Positions 12,620 to 25,035 of a DNA stretch of 64,000 bases are shown one piece after another. Made by a program: the position numbers and the translations under genes. The notes beneath the pieces are model-generated. The model was not told the origin of the DNA. It did not search any database and saw only the letters and a list, made by a program, of their open reading frames with translations. The stretch is taken from contig OY288250.1 in the NCBI GenBank assembly GCA_958450325.1, forward strand, positions 49,428,898-49,492,897. Direction: 5' to 3'. This DNA comes from Agrostemma githago (taxonomy: Eukaryota; Streptophyta; Magnoliopsida; Caryophyllales; Caryophyllaceae). The stretch's first letter is position 1. Every line of letters begins with the position of its first letter.

Positions 12620-12993
12620 TATATATAATTTTGGATAAATGATTACTCTTATTTATATAATGGAACCTTATTATAAATTTTCAATGTAGGATAATCTTAC
12701 GTAAGTTCTCAAGTCTCTTTTTAAGACTCAAAAGATTTTTGATTGATATCTAAGAACGAATGATTAATTTTATTTCTAATATAGAATTTCATCACCTCAT
12801 CATATTTTCGATGTATGATAATTTTGACTTAAGTTTAGATGTAGTCTTAAGAACTCTTGGGATACTTTTACTAGAGTTGATAGTTTTAAGAGATTTTTAA
12901 GAGTTGATAGAGTTTTGATAGATTTCTAGCAACGATTGATTTATCATATTTATAATAGAGAATTGCACTAATTCATCATAATTATTCGATGTG
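12620..12993 (-). repeat. Inverted copies of the snRNA-motif repeat units
   Basis: Same units as 9616-12300 in reverse orientation (plus strand shows TTTTCAATGTAGGATAAT, AAGACTCAAAAGATTTTTG, ATAGAATTTCATCACCTCAT). The stretch is interrupted after ATGTG (12989-12993) by the solo LTR and resumes at 19751. Confidence 0.7.
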
Positions 12994-13243
12994 TGTGGAC
13001 ATGACATAGGTCCACCCCGACGCGGCCACGCGCGGATTTGGGCGGCGATATGTTCTTGTGATGACATGATTCTCGGGTCGAAATTTAAATCGAAATAGGA
13101 GTCGCCACCGAACTTTATGGGAGTTCGGGCCCATTCGAACCCACTCTATACTTGGGCGTATCGTGCACGAAGCACGGCCCGCTTTAGTACGTACTAGAGC
13201 TTGTTGGATTTGCTCCTTTGCATTACGATACCGACGCCGAGTT

Positions 13244-16200
13244 TGCAACACCCCTGATTTTATAAAATTAATTTTAATTAAAATTATGTTCGTATTTTTA
13301 TTTTTATGATTTAACTCGTAATTCTTAAAATTATTATAAAACGAATTTATCATTTAATCATTTCAAACTCCTAAAATTCTATTTGTCTCGAAAACTCTTC
13401 TTATATTTAAAACATATTTTATTTCTGTTTCGATTCATTTTACATTTAATTTAACCCCTATCGAAAGTCTAATTCGACGATTTATAAATTCTTTTTATTT
13501 ATTTATATTTAAGCTCGAATTTTCTTTTTTATTTTCGACTCGAAGTTCATTTATATTGAGTTTCGTCAAAACATTTATTACATTTCCTCGAGAAATCAAT
13601 TTAATTCACTTTATCGAAAATTTATTACTTATCGGAAAATACTATTTCATCGTCTAATTATTTATTTTTATAAGCTTCGTTTCCGTCTCGAATAATTTAT
13701 TTACTCATTTTATTTGGCGGCCCGATTATTTATTATTTTTATTGACTCGTCTTAATTCAATTGCTGGGTCAGTCAACTTATCATTACGGAATTCGTTTAA
13801 TTCGTATTTCTGAACCGATTCACTTAATTAAGAAGATTCATTCCCTTTTTCCGATTTCTTTTGTACGTGTCCCCTTGCTATTATTACATTCAGCCCCTCA
13901 TATTTCTTCCTCTTTTTTTAAATTTAAGCTGATTCTTTCCCCTTTCTATTACTTCCACCGCTTCACCTCTTGTACTCCCTTTTCATTCATCCCCTTAATT
14001 TCTTATTCCCCTCCCCTGGTAACCTCCTCCTCGTTTTCACACTTCGCTTTCTCCGTCTTCGTCCATCTCCTTTGTCCGCTGCTATGACATCGTGTGATGC
14101 TGTTTCGTTTTCAATCATTCGATGTTCTGTTGCCATTTTGCTGCTGCTACTTGGTTCTCCTCCTCGGTGGCGCTGTTGCTGCTGTTTGTCAAGGTAATTC
14201 TCCTTCCTCTCTTCTTCGTCTCCTTCTGTTTTCATCCTTTTGGTGCGTGTTCTACTGCGTTTTACTGCTGCTGTGATGTGCTCCTGCTACTGCCGTTGTC
14301 ACGTTGCTGTTCTGTTTGTTACCGCTGCTGTCTGCTGTTGTTGTATGCGATTCGGTTGTCGGTTTTGTCTCTCGGTCTCTCGGTCTGTCTTCTTCTTCAT
14401 TCTTCTTCCTCTCTCTTGATATCTCGCTGCTTTGTTTGTTGATTTGTCTTCCTTTATCCGTTGAATCGATGTTGCTGCCTCAGTTCTTGGTTTGGGTCCA
14501 ATTTCTGCTGTCGTTTGTTGTTGCTATTGCGGTTGGCGCTTCTGTTGTTGTTGTTGTTGATGATGGCGGTACTGCTGCTGTCCGTACTGCTACTTGTGCG
14601 TTTTTCTGTTGCTAATACTCTCGCTACTGCTGTCTGCTATTGTTGTATGCGGTTTATTCGTCGATTTCGTCTCTCTCTCTCTCTCTCTCTCTCAGTCGGT
14701 CTTTTTATTTTTCTTCTTAGTGGCCTGCTGCAACCTGTCGCTGTTTTGCTCGGTTTTGGTATTAGATTGAGTAATTGTTTCTCGTCCCCCTTTCTTCTAT
14801 GCTTTTGTCCTTCCTCGGTCTTCTGTCCTGTATCGCGTACCTGCTGCCGTTCTTTTTATTTTCTTTTCATTACCTATTGCGATTCAATTGATGCTCTATT
14901 TCTATCTTGTGCATCTCCCTCGTTCTTCTTATTCTCGTCCCCTCTTCGAGGCTTTTGTCCGTGTCGTCGTCGTTTGTGTTGCTGCGTTTTGTTCGTCTCA
15001 TAAATTCTGTTTTTGTGATTCCCCTCTTATCCATCTTATATTCCAATATTCCTTATTCAGATCTCTTCGTTTCTATTTCTTTTGTCTCGAATCTGAAGTG
15101 GAGCATACTTGGAAGGCTAGCGATTCACGTCGTGAAGGATGCGTACTATTGAAGATTTGGAAATCGGACTATACAAGTAGACACGTATGAGATTGATTCG
15201 AATTTTGACTCAAGGTAACTTTAGGACGTTACTCGATTTTATATCGTATGTTTGAGGAGTAGTATGTAGTAATTATTTTAACTTCAGTTTTCTAATTTTA
15301 GCTATATATTATTGCTAATTATATTAATTTTAAATCGTATGCGTTATCAATATTTTTTTTTACAACTTTCGATATCATTTTATAATTCGTTAGTAATTTA
15401 ATTATTTTCGATCGTTTATAATATTTTGTTGGTTATCGTGACACTAGTAACTAAATAATGTCGATTTTACGTTAATTTATAATTTTAACTCAAAATCATA
15501 TTTTTATATTATAATCGAGATTTGTATACTTGTTCAATAAATTAATTTCGTTTTACGACTTATATTAATAAATGAGAAAATAGTCGATTTTGTTTTAAAT
15601 ATATTTCTAGTCGAGACTATTTTCACTAAAAATCTCCTATTTGTTTTCATTTGACTATTTTTAGTAAAATCCGTATTATTTATTAATAAAAGCTATTTTC
15701 TAAGAATAATTTGAAACCTTTGTAAAATCCATTTCATTTATAAAACTCGTTGACTCAATTAATTTTGATATCGTTTTTCTTAAAACATCTTCTTTCTAAA
15801 ATTTATAGTTTTAACTCGATTTCTTAATTATTTATAAAATACTATATATTGACATATTATATTTTATTTATATTTGAGTATCAAATTGAGACGTATAATA
15901 AAGTTACGAGAACGAAGATAATAATAAAATGTTAATTTCGTTAGAAATGCTATTTTGATACGTTTCACATATTTTAATAACTTACGTAATTTTAATAACT
16001 TACGTATTTTCTATAAAAAAAAATTCTATTTTAATTAAGTTTCTAAAATTAGTAAATTTCTATTTACAGAAAGTTTCCCTTTTTATATGAAATGTTTATT
16101 CTTTTTATCCATATCATTTATATTTATTATATTTACTTTTGAATATCGATAATGACTTGTTTTGGAGTTATGTAATAAAGACAAGTGTGGGGTTAATGTA

Positions 16201-17016
16201 ATATAGTCTGGGATGTACGTTTTTGCCATCAACTGTAAGGCTGGTGTGTTTTTATGAGGCACATTGGTTGTTGAACTGAGCATGGTTTTTGTTCAGGAGA
16301 GTGTGCATTGTGCCCTTAAACTTAGATATCGCATCGTGTAAGTCGCGTGGGTTGAACTGGATATGGTCTGTATTCAGGAGGGGTGTATAATACTTAAACC
16401 AGGACCTCGCTGCACGCTGTCCTGTTATAGTTGAGTTGCCTAGTTAGAGACTGGTTTCTTTTATGATTTAAGTCTACAGTTCTGGAAGCTAGTTTTTAGT
16501 ATTATCCTAGTAAAAGTCTAGCCTTGTGCACTGATCGGATTTCCATAATGCCATTTTTGAATATTATTATTATTATCGATTGATTTTCACTTGCAGGTTG
16601 TCAAGTATTTTAAGTTTCGCTGAAAACTTATTTTTATTATATCGTTTTAATGTTTTTCTCTTTTAAGTATTTTGATATAATAATACTATTACTTTTTCAT
16701 ATGATATAATTTGGCTGGGAGAACGTCCGAGTTACTCCCCACTGACGTGGCTGTTATGTTTATAACATGACAGGTATTTGCTGCTGGGTTTTGGGTGTGA
16801 GCTAGCGAGTAGCATGGATCCTACTCTTTCTTTATTCATGTAATTTATGGATTTGTATAACCCGTTTGGAGAATTTCCTTTTTATCCCTTTTGTAAAAAG
16901 AGGCCTTTATATTGACTTACCATTTTTTTAATAAGATATAGTTTATCAGTGTGTTTTAATCCCAATCCTACAGTGTTTCCGCCATTCGATTGCGTTAGAT
17001 TTTCTAGGGGATTACA
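13244..17016 (+). mobile_element. Solo LTR, probable chromovirus (Tekay/Del-like), copy 2
   Basis: A 3773-bp unit starting TGCAACACCCCTGATTTT and ending TTCTAGGGGATTACA, flanked by GAGTT (13239-13243) and TAGTT (17017-17021), a 5-bp target duplication with one mismatch. It lies inside the Tat solo LTR. It contains a pyrimidine-rich kilobase (about 13890-15080, with a CT run near 14670-14692) followed by AT-rich sequence. Splice-like signals: donors at 14194 and 15215, acceptor ending 16596. No gag or pol sequence is present, so only an LTR remains. Open frames over 13761-15190 are low-complexity and not genes. Confidence 0.8.
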
Positions 17017-17881
17017 TAGTTATCGGGTATCGTGTATCGAATGACTCAAGTATGGCAACGGTTTCGGGGATCTGGAAACCAATGGTTCTGATTAAGGGGT
17101 GAGGGTCCGTGTTGGGAAGCCCACAAAGGACACCTAACCCCGCCCGCACATAGCGACCTCTACTAAGATATTGACTGGTTTTTTAATGCGCGCGCTAGTA
17201 ATAAGGTGAAATGTTGTGCAAACATTGTTTTACGATACATAAATATAGTACGTGTTGCTACATCATTTAATGCATCTTGATATATGTCGAAGTTGTTTAG
17301 CATGTGATGTTCATTTAAATGCGATAAATGGCAAACATCGAAAATAAAGCTCGTAAATAAATTACAAATTCACGGGCGGAAATACAACCCGAAATTCACA
17401 ATACAACAAGCGAATATAATAATAATTGGATTAGACACGGTGAACATTGACTATACACGGACCCGTAGATAGAAAATGTAATCGTAACCGTAAATTGAAT
17501 AAATGGACGAACTTCGATCAAGTACACATTGCATTCTATATTGATCAGAGGACGAAGGCTTTAATACGCGTTCGCGTATGGGATCAGAGCATAATGCTAG
17601 CTCGATCACGGGCCTTAGAGTCTTGTCCCGACTTGTCATTGCGAAATATTGATGTCTAGACTAGTCGCTCATCGAATATGACTAAGGAGTCATCGATGTA
17701 GGACTAGTCGTACAAGACATTGCTCAAAGTCGTAAGAGTAATAAAATAGAGTAGAATGTAATGTATGGGTTTTGGCAAACAAAACACATGATTGAATTAA
17801 CACGTGCCGACTTAAAGTCGTAAACATGGCTTAGCGAGACATGTATCGCGTTTAGGTTCATGTTGGTGACCTACAGGGGTC

Positions 17882-17992
17882 ACTCGATCGAGTTATTGAG
17901 GAGACTCTATCGAGTGCCCTTCGTGGAGACCCGTTGCCCATTTTTGAGGGGGTCGCTCGATCGAGTGGCCCTTAGGCACTCGATCGAGTGCC
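17882..17992. repeat. CTCGATCGAG palindrome cluster (solo LTR, downstream cluster)
   Basis: Perfect palindromes ACTCGATCGAGT (17882-17893) and GCACTCGATCGAGTGC (about 17977-17992), with a CGCTCGATCGAGTGG and a mutated copy between them. The second cluster of this LTR is at about 19241-19350, directly upstream of its minus-strand TATA box. Confidence 0.8.
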
Positions 17993-18653
17993 CTCTGTAA
18001 CAAGCGCAAATTTTCTTTCAAAATGACCCATTTCGTAAATTGATAATTCGAATCGATGAATAGTTAAGATAAATGTAAATATTAAATAATTTACACTAAC
18101 TTGTTTTTCTTGATAACTCGTTATGTACGATACTCGATTATGAAACCGCTATCGATCACTTTTGGAGTGGAGTTTATGAAATCGTCATTAATTGAATTGG
18201 AGCGAATATCAATTATCTCCGCATCACGACATCGTTATTAATCCTTACGGATCATGTGATGTTCGATTTCGCGTCAATGGATTTCGTGCTAACTCAATTG
18301 TCGATGACTCTTTCAAGCACGACGCTTGACTACGGAGTCAACATCGAACCTTTTAGAGTAACATTTTGAAAATGGCATCGGACATGTTTCACAACGAATT
18401 ACCGCGATCACATTTATACCCCTAACTGTCTAGGGTGGCGCGCCTCGAAGGATGTCACCTCCAGTACGACTTTTCGAAGTATTGTAACGGACTTTGGACG
18501 AAATTCTTTATCGAACATATTCGATTTGAAAATTCGATTGTCGTCACAAACTTAGATCTTTTGCGTTTCGATGTCGTGATTTGGCTTTTAATGCCTACGA
18601 CTATCGATTTAGCATCATTGGATGTTGCTTGATCGTTTTAGAAATAGTTTTAT

Positions 18654-18695
<42 letters not shown>

Positions 18696-18702
18696 TATAT
18701 AC
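18654..18702. repeat. (TA)n microsatellite
   Basis: Nearly pure AT dinucleotide run with one or two C interruptions, inside the Tat solo LTR. Confidence 0.9.
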
Positions 18703-19755
18703 ACGGTATTATATAAGATAGAATATAAAGAATAGTAATTAAATGTTAGATTGTTAGTAAATGGATAATAAAATGTTAGGAACAATAATTAAAAGTTAGA
18801 TGCAAAAATGAAATGTTAGTAGTTAGTAATGCGAGAATTAAATGTTAGGTGCAAAATGTAAATGTTAGGTGTTAACGGTTAGTATACGAAAATTAAAAGA
18901 GAATAGAGATTAAAAATTAGAGATGATAAGGTTTGTTTAGACCCTCAACCTACATGCTTTTAGTCTCAAAGCACGGGCTCGTCTAGTGGTGGCGTAGGCA
19001 CGGGAGGGTCAAGAATTTAGGGTGAGTTACGGTGTGTGATTGGGTAGAGGATGCTGTCGGTCTTTTACGAGTTTTGATCTCGGGATGACTTTGTATGTGT
19101 ATGTGTGTTTACAAAGGTTGGAGAGGATGTGTAAAATTGGTGTTGAAAGAGTTGTAAAAGTTGTGTGTTGTAAAGTTGAAAAAAGATGTGAAATGTGGAG
19201 AAATGGGGGAGTATATATAGACTCGGACCCCGTCTAGGGTCACTCGATCGAGTGGCCCTATGTACACTCGATCGAGTGGCTACCAAAATGGGGCCTGACT
19301 GTTTTTTGAGGGTCTACTCCATCGAGTGGCCCTATGGCACTCGATCGAGTAGGTCTGAACGGGTTAGAGATAAATGGGGAAGGTTTGGATTTGATTTTGA
19401 CCCATGATTTGGTTGTTGTGTCTTGGTTCACATTACGCATTTGGACTCAGCATGTGGCTGGTTTCGTCTCGGCTTTCGACTTTGACCGGGTTTTGACTCG
19501 GTAGCAAAAGACGGTTTTATTTCCGGTGACGATTTTAGCTCAAAATAGCTTTATTTTATGGGAAACGACCCAACGAGTCTGGATTTGAGGTCAGTTTTGA
19601 CAGATTTGTACTCCGCTAAGTGCCCATGTTGGATACTATTGATTCTATGTCCGTATTCGAGCATATTAAAGCATATTTACGTCCGATCATCATTGAGTGT
19701 TTTGTTGGAGACTGCTATAGACACTAGTAGGGAAAATGCAGGTGTCTACAATGTG

Positions 19756-20588
19756 GTATAATTTTAATTAAGTTTACAGTCTTAAGAACTCTTTTTAAGA
19801 ATGAAAAGAGTTTTGGTTGATATTTAACGATAAATGTTTTTTTTTAATTTATAATATAAAATTTCATTGCCTTGTTATAATTTTTCGAAGTATAATTTAC
19901 TGTCTTAGGAGCTCTTTTTAGGATACAAAAGAACACATAATTCCTCTTATTTATTATATAGAATTATATCCTTATTTTAATTTTTTCGATGTTGAATAAT
20001 TTTAAGTTTGTAGTCTTATTAAGAACTTTTTTAAGGCTCAAAAGTTTTTTGGTCGATATTTAGAAACAATGATTACTCTTATTTATAATGTAGAATTCCA
20101 TAACCTCATCATAATTTTTCGATGTGGGATAATTACTTAAGGTTTATAATCTTAATAGCTCTTTAAGACTCAAAATATTTTTGGTGGATATCTAAGAATG
20201 ATGACTATATATTCTTATTCATAATATAGAATTTTATCACTTTATTAATAAATTATCGATATGGGATAACTTTACTATTTATTTTATTCAAGGTGATTAC
20301 TTTTATTTGTATATTTGTCCATGTGGGATAATTATTGGTTGATGTAACCTTACGTGGAAACTTTTTTTAAGAGTCAAAAGATTGTTGGTTGATGTCTAAG
20401 GACAAATTATAATTAGTCTTATTTATAATATAGAATTCTATGACGTTAGTATAATTTTTTACTTAAGTGTATAGTCTTAAGAGCTTTTCTAAGACTCAAA
20501 AGATTTTTGTTTGATGAAACTTTATATATAATTTTTCAAATGTGGGATAGTTACTTAAGTTTATAGTCGAGCTTACGATATTCTTTAA
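19756..20588 (-). repeat. Inverted snRNA-motif repeat units, second piece
   Basis: Continues the array broken at 12993: plus strand shows repeated TTTTTCGATGTGGGATAATT (near 20118), AAGACTCAAAA and TTTATAATATAGAATT modules. It ends at GACTC (20589-20593), the duplicated target of the large Tat element. The array resumes at 56712. Confidence 0.75.
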
Positions 20589-20593
20589 GACTC

Positions 20594-22918
20594 TGTAGAC
20601 ATCCACATTTTGACCGCTAGGTGTCTATAGTAGGTCCCGCCAAACACCCGATGATGATCGGACGCGAACATGCTTTAATGGACTTGGATATGGGCTCGAA
20701 ATCATAGACATTTGGCTTGGGCTTATTACGGAGTACAAATCTTACAAAACCAGCCTCAAATTCAGGCCCAGCGGGTCGTTTCGAGTCAATAAGATTAATT
20801 TGGGTCGATTCCGACACCAGGGGTAAAACCGTCTTTTTATGACCGAGTCAAAACCCGGTCAAAAATATTCTCGAGACACACGAGTCAGCCGTGACACCTC
20901 ACACGGCTGATCCGGTCCCGAATACTACAAAAATTATCTTCAAAAAATATTAAACAAATCCGTTTAAGGATAGAATTCGATCTCAAGTAGAAATTCTATC
21001 CGGAAACCGAATCAGACACCGACCGAGCTCCAGAAACTCGGCCAAGACAGCCCAAACAGCCAAAATACTCGGCCAACTCTTCATGACAGCCGAGATACTT
21101 GACTTCTCCACCAAGAAACGAGACTTTCGTTCCTTTTCGAACTCTCGTGTTTCCTATCCAAACCGGTATTTCTTGTCACACAAGCAAGACTACCTCGACT
21201 CCTATAAATAGGACCTCATATTCAACACAAAAGACAACAGTTTTTCACCGACCGAAAAACACAACACTCACGATTATTAGCATACACCCTCGATATCTAG
21301 CAATTCCCGACGTAATCCCGAAGTAGCCTCGAAATACCGACGAAACCAACCCTGTCATCCGGCCGAACCCACCGTCTCACACACATAAAAAAACGCACCA
21401 AACCGACACCTTAACTCATCCCGCATCATCTCGACGCTCCCAATCCTAAGCCACCGTCTGACGAGCTTCATACCGAGAAAGTAAAGCATGTAGGTTGAGT
21501 GTGTAAATCAAACCCGATTCTTCTCCTTTCTCTCTCTCTCTCACGTCTTTTTCCTCTCTTTTTTTCGTCCGTCACTTTTTTTTACGGGTCGTCGGTCGTT
21601 TCGTATTATTAATATGGGTCGTTCGTCGCATATTTTTATTTATTTCTAATAATCGATACTATAAAACTATTTTTCATATAACGTTCTTAAAATACGATAT
21701 CGATTCTCTAATCGAATATCGTATCTACAAGAACTAAATTAATTAATTCTTATTGATGCTAATAAAATCATTACTTTTTTTAAAAAAAAAAATTCAATGA
21801 TTTTAAACGCGGAAAGAATTAACATTTTTTTCGTTCAAAATTCTTTTTTTTTTTACTTTTCGTTCAAAACAAACTTTTTTCAAAACCTTTTCTAAAATCA
21901 TTCCGACTATTCGATACCGATTTCATAATCAAATATCGAATACGATGAATATCAAAAATATAAATCGAGAATAAATTAATCCATATTTGTACGCGATTTA
22001 TAAAAATTAACGATTTTTTTCGAACAAAATAAAAAAAGAAAACCGGACAGACTGCCACGCGAGTCGCGCGCCTGTCAGGCGACCCGCGCGGCATCCTGGT
22101 TCGCCGGGTCCTTTTTTTTCGTTTCTTCGCTTTTCTATTTTTTATTCTTTTCGAACCTTATATAAAAAGCGACTTTCGCGACATATTTCGATAAATACTT
22201 TTTTTCGACCTTGGTCAACACGTGTTAATCCATCACGTGTCATTAAATCTTTTCCAAAATCATGCATATTATTTATTTACGTCTTTATTCAATTTATTCA
22301 ATCGTTACTAACCCGTTTTCTCGTGTTTGTAGCAATTTATTTGTTTTTATTGTTTTATTAGACTAAAACAAACCTCACATGCTAAAATAACTTTGACGTT
22401 ATTAGTTTAACATGCATTAAACGACTTAGCAACCCATTTATTTATTTTTCTCACATGTTTAGGAAAATAATGTTTGCATATCATTCAACCGTCGAACTAA
22501 CGCGTGTAAATAAAAAACGAACGATATCTTAGTAAAGGCCGCTAAGTGCGTGCGGGGTTGGGTGTTCTTAGTGAACTTCCCAACACGTACCCTCACCCCT
22601 TACTCAGAACCATGGTTTGCGGATGTCCGAATCCATTGGCAACGAGAGTCATTCAATACACGATATCTGATAATGTCTGTATCGGTATCGTAATGCAAAG
22701 GGACGAGCCCAATAAACTCTGACATCGGAAATGGGCCGTATTTTGTATACGGCCCACTACGACATAGAGTGGGCTCGAATGGTTCCGAATAACCACAAAA
22801 TTCGGTGGCGACTCCTACTTCGATTTAAATTTCAATTTGACCATCTCATATGGAGATTCATTCGCCTCCCCAAAACCCGCGCGTGGCCGCGTCGGGGTGG
22901 ACCTATGTCATGTCCACA
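20594..22918 (+). mobile_element. 5' LTR of the large Tat element (subfamily I)
   Basis: A 2325-bp LTR, TGTAGACATCCACATTTTGA ... ATGTCATGTCCACA. TATA palindrome at 21200-21213, CT-rich tract near 21525-21540, GC-rich block near 22055-22095, and a conserved U5 block with GTTGGG...CCCAAC arms near 22556-22584. It also contains the GCATA site into which the non-coding relative inserted in the partner 3' LTR. Confidence 0.92.
21200..21213 (+). promoter_or_regulatory. 5' LTR TATA box in a palindrome
   Basis: TCCTATAAATAGGA, 6-bp inverted arms around the TATA core. Likely drives transcription of the element. The partner copy in the 3' LTR is at 44486-44499. Confidence 0.7.
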
Positions 22919-22921
22919 ATT

Positions 22922-22940
22922 TGGCGACTCCGCTGGGGAT
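22922..22940 (+). other. Primer-binding site of the large Tat element
   Basis: TGGCGACTCCGCTGGGGAT, three bases after the LTR end. Fits tRNA-Arg priming known for Tat/Ogre elements. Confidence 0.85.
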
Positions 22941-24002
22941 CAACTGATGAGTCACTTACCATCGGCATCCCTAGGGTGAGACTCGAAAAGAAATCGTTCG
23001 AATAGTAATGTACACGTTTTAGTTCAATGGTTCATGCATAACCCAATCTTTCCCGGGCCGGTTACTTGTGACCGACGTCCCACTATACCGCGGTGCGTTC
23101 CTAAATGGACCCACTAAAGACTTCGATGGCGGAACTCGCATGGGTTTTACGGCAGGTTCTAAGACCAACTCGGCTTAGGAAGACCGTCCTGATTTGCGAG
23201 AAAGCTATCGTCGTTGGTATAGACCCTATTTCGACCGACCGAGACTTAGACTAAGAGCATACATGGCGTCATTATACTGTTTCCGTGACTACATGCTACT
23301 TGATCCATGTCTTGTCTTTTCAAAAACCGTCGTTTTCAAAAAACTTGCATCTTTTTCGAAAATTGTCCTTTTTTTCAAACCCGGAAAGCTACCGAATTTA
23401 GGACTTATGATTTTTGACTCAAAATAGCCTATTTTCTAGCCGGTATGCTGTCCAAACCTTTTTAAAAATTCAAAAATCTCGGCCCGATAAACCTTTTTTT
23501 CGATTTTCAAAAAAAATCGGGCCTTCCAATCTGACTTTGTTCTGGTTTTTTCAAATCCAAATCCTCTTTTCAAAACCTTCTTCTTCTTAGGACTTCCCGT
23601 ATTTAGCAGTGTCGGGTCTTGTCATAAGTTGTTAGAGTCCATAGCGTCGAAACTCCGTCGATCTTACATCACGAGTTTCTACCCCATCCCAAGTCCGCCT
23701 TATTTGTCAAGGCACGGCCCACCTACGTAGGACAAACCCCTACAAAGGGAAGCCCATTTACACTTTAGGGTCCAAAGTCTGGGGAATAGCTCACACGTAG
23801 GTCTTTTTTCACACAGGACTAGGCCCATTCTGCCGAAATCCTAAAGAAAGCCCACCGTCCATGAGTCACCCATCTAGGAGTCGGTTTTTAGTCTGTTTCC
23901 GAGTCTAGTCGTTTCTTCTTCTTGCTCGGGATGCACCTTTCGATCTGGGTCCGATTCTGATTACACGGTGTTCTTACAGACAGGCCACCTCACACCCGAA
24001 CC
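22941..24002 (+). other. 5' leader of the large Tat element
   Basis: Non-coding leader between the PBS and the gag start. Homologous in reverse to 2850-3808 of element A, and partly to the leaders of the two nested elements. It is rich in TTTTCAAAA-type stretches (23320-23580). I see no upstream ORF of the Ogre ORF1 kind here. Confidence 0.7.
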
Positions 24003-25035
24003 ATGACTAAGGACGCCATTGACCAACTGAACACCTCACTAGCCAAGATCCAAGAACAACCCGACCGAATCAGGGGCGACCAGATCGCCATTGTTACTCG
24101 GGTTAGCGCCATAGAACAGGACAAGCCGAGGGGTGAAGATGAAACTCATGGGCCTTTAGCCGAATTGACTAGCGCAGTCCTCAAGCTGCAAGAGCAGGTC
24201 CATTTGTCGACCCACAACTCGATCCATACGGAGAATGCCCGAACCTATTCTCCCCTGACCGACCAACTGCCTGCCAATCTCAACTTGACAGGCCTCCCAA
24301 TGTTCGACGGAACCTAAGACCCGTTATTACATATCCTGACCTTCAAAGAGTTTATGGCCCTAAAAGGAGTCAAGTCAGACATGTTCAAGCATCTGTTTGC
24401 CTCCTCGTTATAGAAGCATCCGAAAGCCTGGTTCTATAGGCTCGATTCCAAGAAATACAAGTCTTGGGACGACGTAGCAACGGAATTCGCTCGGAACTAC
24501 GCCGACAATGCTGAGATCCAAACCACGATGCGCACCCTGGAAGTAATGGCCCAGGAACCAAAGGAGGGATTTACAAAGTACCTCCAACGCTGGAGGGCTG
24601 AAAGCGTCAAACTGGTCGATAAGCCCAGTGAAAAGGTCCTAGTTGAAGCCTTTGTCAAGAATCTTCTGCCCGCATACCAGATCCATCTCCGGTACGCCAT
24701 CATACCTAGTTTCGCGGTCCTAATCGAAATGGGAACGAGAATCGAGGATGATCTAAGGTTGGAAAGCCTCACTAAGGCCTCCACCAAGGGATACCAAGGG
24801 GCCAGCTCGTCAACAAGCAAGCCCACATCCGCCGCTGCTACTCGTACCATTTTTGACGAGGTAAATCTGCTTGATAACCCGTCCAAGAAGAATGCCACAC
24901 CCCGAGTATTCACCGACATAGGTACTACCTCTGAGAATGCCTTACAAAGGCTCGCATCAAAAGGCCTGATCGCCCCGATAGGCCTAACACCTGATCTTCC
25001 AGTTGAGCGCCGCTCCAAGTTCTACGATATCCAAG
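24003..25035 (+). pseudogene. gag: gag, capsid part (broken), large Tat element
   Basis: Codes for the structural Gag protein that packages element RNA in cytoplasmic particles. The frame begins MTKDAIDQL and runs through a retrotransposon-gag region (PKAWFYRLDSKKYKSWDDVA, then the TTMRTLEVMAQEPKEGFTKY segment) that aligns closely with the intact Gag of the nested element at 30643-31581. Two in-frame stops interrupt it: TAA at 24315-24317 (just after the FDGT motif) and TAG at 24411-24413. At 25035 the frame is cut by the gag-only element inserted in antisense; CCAAG (25031-25035) is repeated at 35807, where gag continues in the same frame. The start is the first ATG of the homologous frame. 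Confidence 0.85.

Larger units (their letters stand above)
12994..19750 (-). mobile_element. Tat/Retand-like solo LTR (subfamily III), split by a later insertion
   Basis: Bounded by TGTGGACATGAC... at 12994 and ...GGTGTCTACA at 19750, with a perfect 5-bp target duplication ATGTG (12989-12993 and 19751-19755) in the repeat array. No PBS or PPT sequence adjoins either side, so it is a solo LTR. After removing the nested LTR and its duplication it is about 2.98 kb. It shares the GTTGGGAAG...CACCTAACCCCGCCCGCAC block (about 17110-17150) and the CTCAACCTACATGC block (about 18945) with the other Tat LTRs. CTCGATCGAG palindromes occur at about 17882-17992 and 19241-19350. A TATATATA box on the minus strand lies near 19210. 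Confidence 0.85.

Noticed and set aside
17880..19350. CRISPR-like array of short palindromic repeats
   Set aside because: Irregular spacing, only a few copies per cluster, LTR context and plant genome; these are LTR palindromes.
24528..25018. Long minus-strand frame opposite gag (24497-25018)
   Set aside because: Mirror of the gag coding frame; the plus-strand frame has clear Gag homology.
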